Positions 60,608 to 64,000 of a stretch of 64,000 bases of DNA are shown here, piece by piece. The notes under the pieces are model-generated. The model searched no databases. It saw only the letters and a program-made list of their open reading frames with translations, and was not told the DNA's origin. Position 1 is the stretch's first letter. Each line of letters begins with the position of its first letter. Origin of the DNA: Flavobacteriaceae bacterium F08102 (GTDB lineage Bacteria; Bacteroidota; Bacteroidia; Flavobacteriales; Flavobacteriaceae); NCBI GenBank assembly GCA_023015935.1, contig JALKAY010000003.1, positions 62,001 to 126,000 of the forward strand, in the 5' to 3' direction. Made by a program: the position numbers and the translations under genes.

Positions 60608-61843
60608 ATGACTGAAATGAAATTATCATCAGCAGAAGCGATAGAATTAGAAAATAAATATGGAGCGCATAATTATCACCCACTTCCTGTAGTTTTAAAT
60701 CGAGGTGAAGGGGTTTATGTTTGGGATGTTGAAGGAAAACGGTATTTTGACTTTTTATCAGCTTACTCTGCGGTGAATCAAGGGCATTGTCATCCACAAA
60801 TTATAAATGCCTTAAAAAAGCAAGCAGAAACTTTAACGTTAACATCACGCGCCTTTTATAATGACCAATTAGGAGTGTATGAGAAATTTATGTCCGAATT
60901 TTTTGGTTTTGACAAAGTGTTACCTATGAACACAGGGGCAGAAGCTGTTGAAACAGCACTTAAAATTTGTCGTAAATGGGGATATGAGAAAAAAGGGATT
61001 GATGAAAATCAAGTTGAAATAGTGGTCTGTGAAAATAATTTTCACGGAAGAACTACAACCATTATTTCCTTTTCAAATGACCCCGTTGCACGTAAAAATT
61101 TTGGACCTTATACAAATGGTTTTGTTAAAATTGCCTATGATGATTTAACTGCTTTGGAAGATCATTTGAAAAATAATCCAAATATTGCTGGATTTTTAGT
61201 TGAACCAATTCAAGGAGAAGCTGGAGTTTATGTGCCAAGTGAAGGTTATTTGTCAAAAGCCAAAGCATTATGTGAAAAATATAATGTATTGTTTATAGCG
61301 GATGAAGTTCAAACAGGAATTGCAAGAACAGGGAAAATTTTAGCTGTAGACCATGAAAATGTAAAACCTGATATTCTAATTTTAGGAAAAGCGCTTTCAG
61401 GTGGTGCTTATCCTGTTTCTGCAGTATTGGCAAATGATGCTATCATGGAGGTAATCCGCCCTGGAAATCACGGTTCTACTTTTGGTGGTAACCCAATTGC
61501 AGCGGCTGTAGCTGTGGCCGCATTAAAGGTAGTGAAAGAAGAAAATCTCGCTGAAAATGCAGAACGTTTAGGCCGTATTTTTAGAGCAAAATTATCAGCA
61601 TTTGCGAAAGAAAATTCGTTGGTTGAATTGGTGCGCGGAAAAGGGTTATTAAATGCAATTGTGATAAATTCAGATGAAGAAAGTGATACTGCGTGGAATA
61701 TTTGTTTAAAATTACGAGACAATGGGTTACTTGCGAAACCTACACATGGAAATATTATACGGTTTGCACCGCCTTTGGTTATGACTGAATCGCAACTCAA
61801 TGAATGTATTGAGATTATTATTGATTCTATTTCAAGTTTTTAA
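60608..61843 (+). CDS. rocD: Ornithine--oxo-acid transaminase
   Basis: A fold-type I PLP enzyme (411 residues) that converts ornithine and 2-oxoglutarate to glutamate semialdehyde and glutamate. Visible are [73 protein letters not shown] and the PLP-lysine motif [16 protein letters not shown]. These match ornithine aminotransferase rather than acetylornithine aminotransferase. It starts 1 bp after lgt. Confidence 0.95.
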   Translation: MTEMKLSSAEAIELENKYGAHNYHPLPVVLNRGEGVYVWDVEGKRYFDFLSAYSAVNQGHCHPQIINALKKQAETLTLTSRAFYNDQLGVYEKFMSEFFGFDKVLPMNTGAEAVETALKICRKWGYEKKGIDENQVEIVVCENNFHGRTTTIISFSNDPVARKNFGPYTNGFVKIAYDDLTALEDHLKNNPNIAGFLVEPIQGEAGVYVPSEGYLSKAKALCEKYNVLFIADEVQTGIARTGKILAVDHENVKPDILILGKALSGGAYPVSAVLANDAIMEVIRPGNHGSTFGGNPIAAAVAVAALKVVKEENLAENAERLGRIFRAKLSAFAKENSLVELVRGKGLLNAIVINSDEESDTAWNICLKLRDNGLLAKPTHGNIIRFAPPLVMTESQLNECIEIIIDSISSF

Positions 61844-61846
61844 GTT

Positions 61847-62350
61847 GTGAAAAAGGGCTGTACTTTTGGTGTAATACTGTTGTTTTTAGGAGCAGGATTA
61901 TTTGCGCAGGGAACGGCTAATTCAACGGTTCTTAGAGATAGTACAGAAGTAAGTAATCGAAAAGCGTTAAGAAAGGTTATTGATTTATTTTTCGAAGCCT
62001 TGCAAAATGGGGATTCCACACTTATTAAACAAACCATGGATCGTACTACGATTAAAATTCAAACAACAGGAACGAATAGGGCTGGAAATGAGGTATTAAT
62101 CACGCAAAAAGTGGATGACTTCCTGAAGGCAGTTGCTTCGAAAAAGCCAGCAGATACTTATGAAGAGCGGTGTTTATCCTATTCCTATAGAATTGATGGA
62201 GCAATGGCACATGTTTGGATTCCATACGAGTTTTATTATAATGATGAGTTTAGTCATTGTGGTGTTAATTCTTTTCAATTTTTTAATGACGGAAACCAGT
62301 GGAGAATTATCTATTTAATTGACACAAGACGTCGTAATAATTGTAAGTAA
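61847..62350 (+). CDS. Exported NTF2-like/SnoaL-like domain protein
   Basis: A 167-residue protein with an N-terminal signal peptide (CTFGVILLFLGAGLFAQG) and one NTF2-like domain: ALRKVIDLFFEALQNGDSTL, DFLKAVASKKPADTYEER, AHVWIPYEFYYNDEFSHCGV and GNQWRIIYLIDTRRR. This is the alpha/beta cone fold used by many small non-enzymatic or lyase proteins; no ligand can be assigned. GTG start, 3 bp after rocD; its stop overlaps the first ppk2 start (TAATG). Confidence 0.85.
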   Translation: MKKGCTFGVILLFLGAGLFAQGTANSTVLRDSTEVSNRKALRKVIDLFFEALQNGDSTLIKQTMDRTTIKIQTTGTNRAGNEVLITQKVDDFLKAVASKKPADTYEERCLSYSYRIDGAMAHVWIPYEFYYNDEFSHCGVNSFQFFNDGNQWRIIYLIDTRRRNNCK

Positions 62351-63207
62351 TGGCAGAAGAAAATAAAATCACAGGGGATGAATTTTTATCTTGTTCATCA
62401 CAAGAGGACTTATTGGCCTTAATTAAAGAAAAAAAACTAAATATTGATTCAGTTATGGCTGAATTGAAATACCAAGAAGAATTGAGGAATCTTCAAATCG
62501 AATTGGTAAAACTTCAACAGTGGATCGCAAAGAATAAGAAACGAGTCGTTGTTATTTTTGAAGGGCGTGATGCCGCTGGTAAAGGAGGAAACATTCGTCG
62601 TTTTTCTGAACATTTAAATCCGAGAGCTATGAATTTAGTCGCTCTTTCTAAACCGAGTAAAATTGAACAAGGGCAATGGTATTTTCGGAGGTATATTAAA
62701 GAGCTTTCAAATCCGGGTGAAATAGTTTTCTTTGATAGAAGTTGGTATAACCGTGCGGTGGTTGAACCAGTTATGGGATTTTGTACTGATGAGGAGTACA
62801 AGCGTTTTATGTTGCAAGTACCCGAATTTGAACACATGCTTTATGAAGACGGTGTAAAAATTATTAAATTTTGGTTTTCAATTTCGAAAGAAGAGCAGCA
62901 AAGACGTTTTGAATCACGGTTAAAAACACCATTAAAACGATGGAAGTTTAGTCCTGTTGATCAAAAAGGGCAAGAGTTATGGGATAAATATACGACCTAT
63001 AAATTGCAAATGTTTAGTAAAACACATACAGCCTATAGCCCGTGGATTATTGTCAAGGCCAATCAAAAGAAAATCGCACGTTTAGAAAGTATGCGTTATG
63101 TGTTGTCTCAATTTGATTATGACGGAAAAGACGATGCAAACACGACCTTAGTGCCTGACCCAAATATCGTAATGCGTTATTATAGATCAGCTGAACAAAT
63201 TGATTAA
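62350..63207 (+). CDS. ppk2: Polyphosphate kinase 2 (copy 1)
   Basis: A PPK2-family enzyme (285 residues) that phosphorylates nucleoside mono- or diphosphates with polyphosphate. The Walker A-like loop FEGRDAAGKGGNIRR is present, along with SKPSKIEQGQWYFRRYIKEL and the lid motif FFDRSWYNRAVVEPV (Walker B Asp and lid Arg). The two Asp residues required for catalysis are in place. Which acceptor (AMP or ADP, adenine or guanine) is used cannot be told. A second ppk2 follows 5 bp later. Confidence 0.94.
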   Translation: MAEENKITGDEFLSCSSQEDLLALIKEKKLNIDSVMAELKYQEELRNLQIELVKLQQWIAKNKKRVVVIFEGRDAAGKGGNIRRFSEHLNPRAMNLVALSKPSKIEQGQWYFRRYIKELSNPGEIVFFDRSWYNRAVVEPVMGFCTDEEYKRFMLQVPEFEHMLYEDGVKIIKFWFSISKEEQQRRFESRLKTPLKRWKFSPVDQKGQELWDKYTTYKLQMFSKTHTAYSPWIIVKANQKKIARLESMRYVLSQFDYDGKDDANTTLVPDPNIVMRYYRSAEQID

Positions 63208-63212
63208 TTCAT

Positions 63213-64000
63213 ATGGAACATCATTCATTAACTCCTTCACAAATCGCTAAATTAAACACGAAAAAGGGTTTGGTAGCCCTAATGTCGAAACGACCCTATA
63301 ACGTGTTTAGAGCACTGCGCTATTATGATTATGAGCGGAATCTTAAAAAATTACAGATAGAATTAGTGCGATTACAAACTTGGGCTCTCAAGGAAGGGGA
63401 GCGTATTCTAATTGTTTTTGAAGGTAGAGATGCTGCAGGAAAAGGGGGAGCAATTCGTCGATTAACAGAACGGATAAATCCACGTCATGTGCGTATTGTG
63501 GCATTACCAAAGCCAACAGAGGAAGAACGATCGCAATGGTATTTTCAACGCTATGTTCAGCATTTCCCTACTGCTGGAGAGATGGTGATATTTGATCGTA
63601 GTTGGTATAATCGTGCTGTAGTAGAGCCGGTGAATGGTTTTTGTACCCAAGCAGAGTACGAATCTTTTATGAATCATGTCAATGAATTTGAACAAATGAT
63701 TGTTGAATCAGGAATCCGCTTGGTTAAAATATATATGTCAATTTCAAAAACAGAACAAGCTGAGCGGTTTGAAGAATTACGTAATGATCCATTAAAACAA
63801 TGGAAAATGACACCTGTAGATGAAAAGGCACAAGAACTTTGGGATCAATACACCAGTTATAAGAATAAGATGTTTGCAAATGCTAACAATGGTGGAATTC
63901 CTTTTAATATAATTAAAGCGAATCGAAAAACACAGGCGCGAATCTCGGTGATTAAGCATATACTTAAATCGATTCCTTACGACAAGAACTTAGAGGTCTA
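63213..64000 (+). CDS. ppk2: Polyphosphate kinase 2 (copy 2), cut by window edge
   Basis: 262 codons plus two bases are visible; the C-terminus runs off the window. It carries the same FEGRDAAGKGGAIRR loop, FDRSWYNRAVVEPVNG lid and catalytic acids as copy 1. The N-terminal extension (residues about 1-35, TPSQIAKLNTKKGLVALMSK) is different and more basic. It is a tandem paralogue of the preceding gene. The two may differ in nucleotide preference or act together. Confidence 0.92.
   Translation, partial: MEHHSLTPSQIAKLNTKKGLVALMSKRPYNVFRALRYYDYERNLKKLQIELVRLQTWALKEGERILIVFEGRDAAGKGGAIRRLTERINPRHVRIVALPKPTEEERSQWYFQRYVQHFPTAGEMVIFDRSWYNRAVVEPVNGFCTQAEYESFMNHVNEFEQMIVESGIRLVKIYMSISKTEQAERFEELRNDPLKQWKMTPVDEKAQELWDQYTSYKNKMFANANNGGIPFNIIKANRKTQARISVIKHILKSIPYDKNLEV

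Overview
The window is AT-rich, densely packed chromosomal DNA of a member of the Bacteroidota, almost certainly a marine-type Flavobacteriaceae. The evidence is: promoters of the Bacteroidetes form (TAnnTTTG at -7, sometimes TTG near -33) and no recurrent Shine-Dalgarno sequences; a gliding-motility lipoprotein (GldI); two secreted proteins with C-terminal type IX secretion (T9SS) sorting domains; and family-typical small proteins (DUF4199, DUF1573, YwqK/MORN_2, PRiA4_ORF3). No rRNA, tRNA, phage, insertion sequence, integron or CRISPR array was seen. The only RNA gene recognised is the small SRP RNA at about 15.3 kb.

Layout. 0-5.2 kb: 5' part of an aminotransferase, an aspartyl protease with PDZ domain, a DUF1573 protein and valS. 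5.2-7.2 kb: the least dense stretch, with a group III truncated haemoglobin and an unknown lipoprotein between two gene-free intervals. 7.2-15.2 kb (minus): pepD-rluF, and upstream a tight envelope operon DUF4199, GT2 glycosyltransferase, phosphohexomutase, MsbA-type exporter, nitroreductase. 15.3-19.8 kb: SRP RNA, an SDR oxidoreductase, transaldolase-like FSA, an unknown protein and a secreted M28 peptidase. 20-24.4 kb: uvrB, a two-gene ABC exporter and a PRiA4_ORF3 protein. 24.4-26.8 kb: menaquinone genes (menI, membrane-anchored hydrolase, menF). 26.8-30 kb: terC, a small lipoprotein, purB and a HEAT-like protein. 30.3-34.9 kb: YwqK-like protein, mnmA, T9SS subtilase, FMN oxidoreductase. 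34.9-38.4 kb (minus): mtaB-hydrolase-rfbC-lytic transglycosylase operon. 38.7-45 kb: an ABM monooxygenase, then (minus) TPR protein-ribH-small TM protein-mutL-two rhomboids-EEP hydrolase. 45.2-50.8 kb: recF-dciA and a giant repeat-containing T9SS protein. 50.9-55.4 kb: ndk, DHH phosphoesterase-gldI-cyclophilin/FKBP operon, meaB. 55.5-57.6 kb: ECF sigma factor, anti-sigma-like protein and secreted effector-like protein in overlapping frames. 57.8-64 kb: cysS-yidD, then lgt-rocD-NTF2-like-ppk2-ppk2 (the second ppk2 runs off the right edge).

How genes work together. Most of the window is housekeeping (translation, DNA repair, lipoprotein maturation, envelope polymer export, menaquinone). Lgt would lipidate the many lipobox proteins encoded here (M28 peptidase, GldI, the dual PPIase, two unknown lipoproteins), and GldI would support the T9SS that exports the two sorting-domain proteins. 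I did not find a convincing new defence, mobile or biosynthetic system. The most worthwhile leads are: a perfect 20-bp palindrome exactly at the mtaB start; a palindrome shared by divergent promoters at 24.43 kb; interleaved inverted repeats ahead of uvrB; a MutL whose C-terminal endonuclease motifs are degraded; the ECF three-gene operon with its coiled-coil-interrupted third product; and several conserved but uncharacterised small proteins locked to housekeeping genes.
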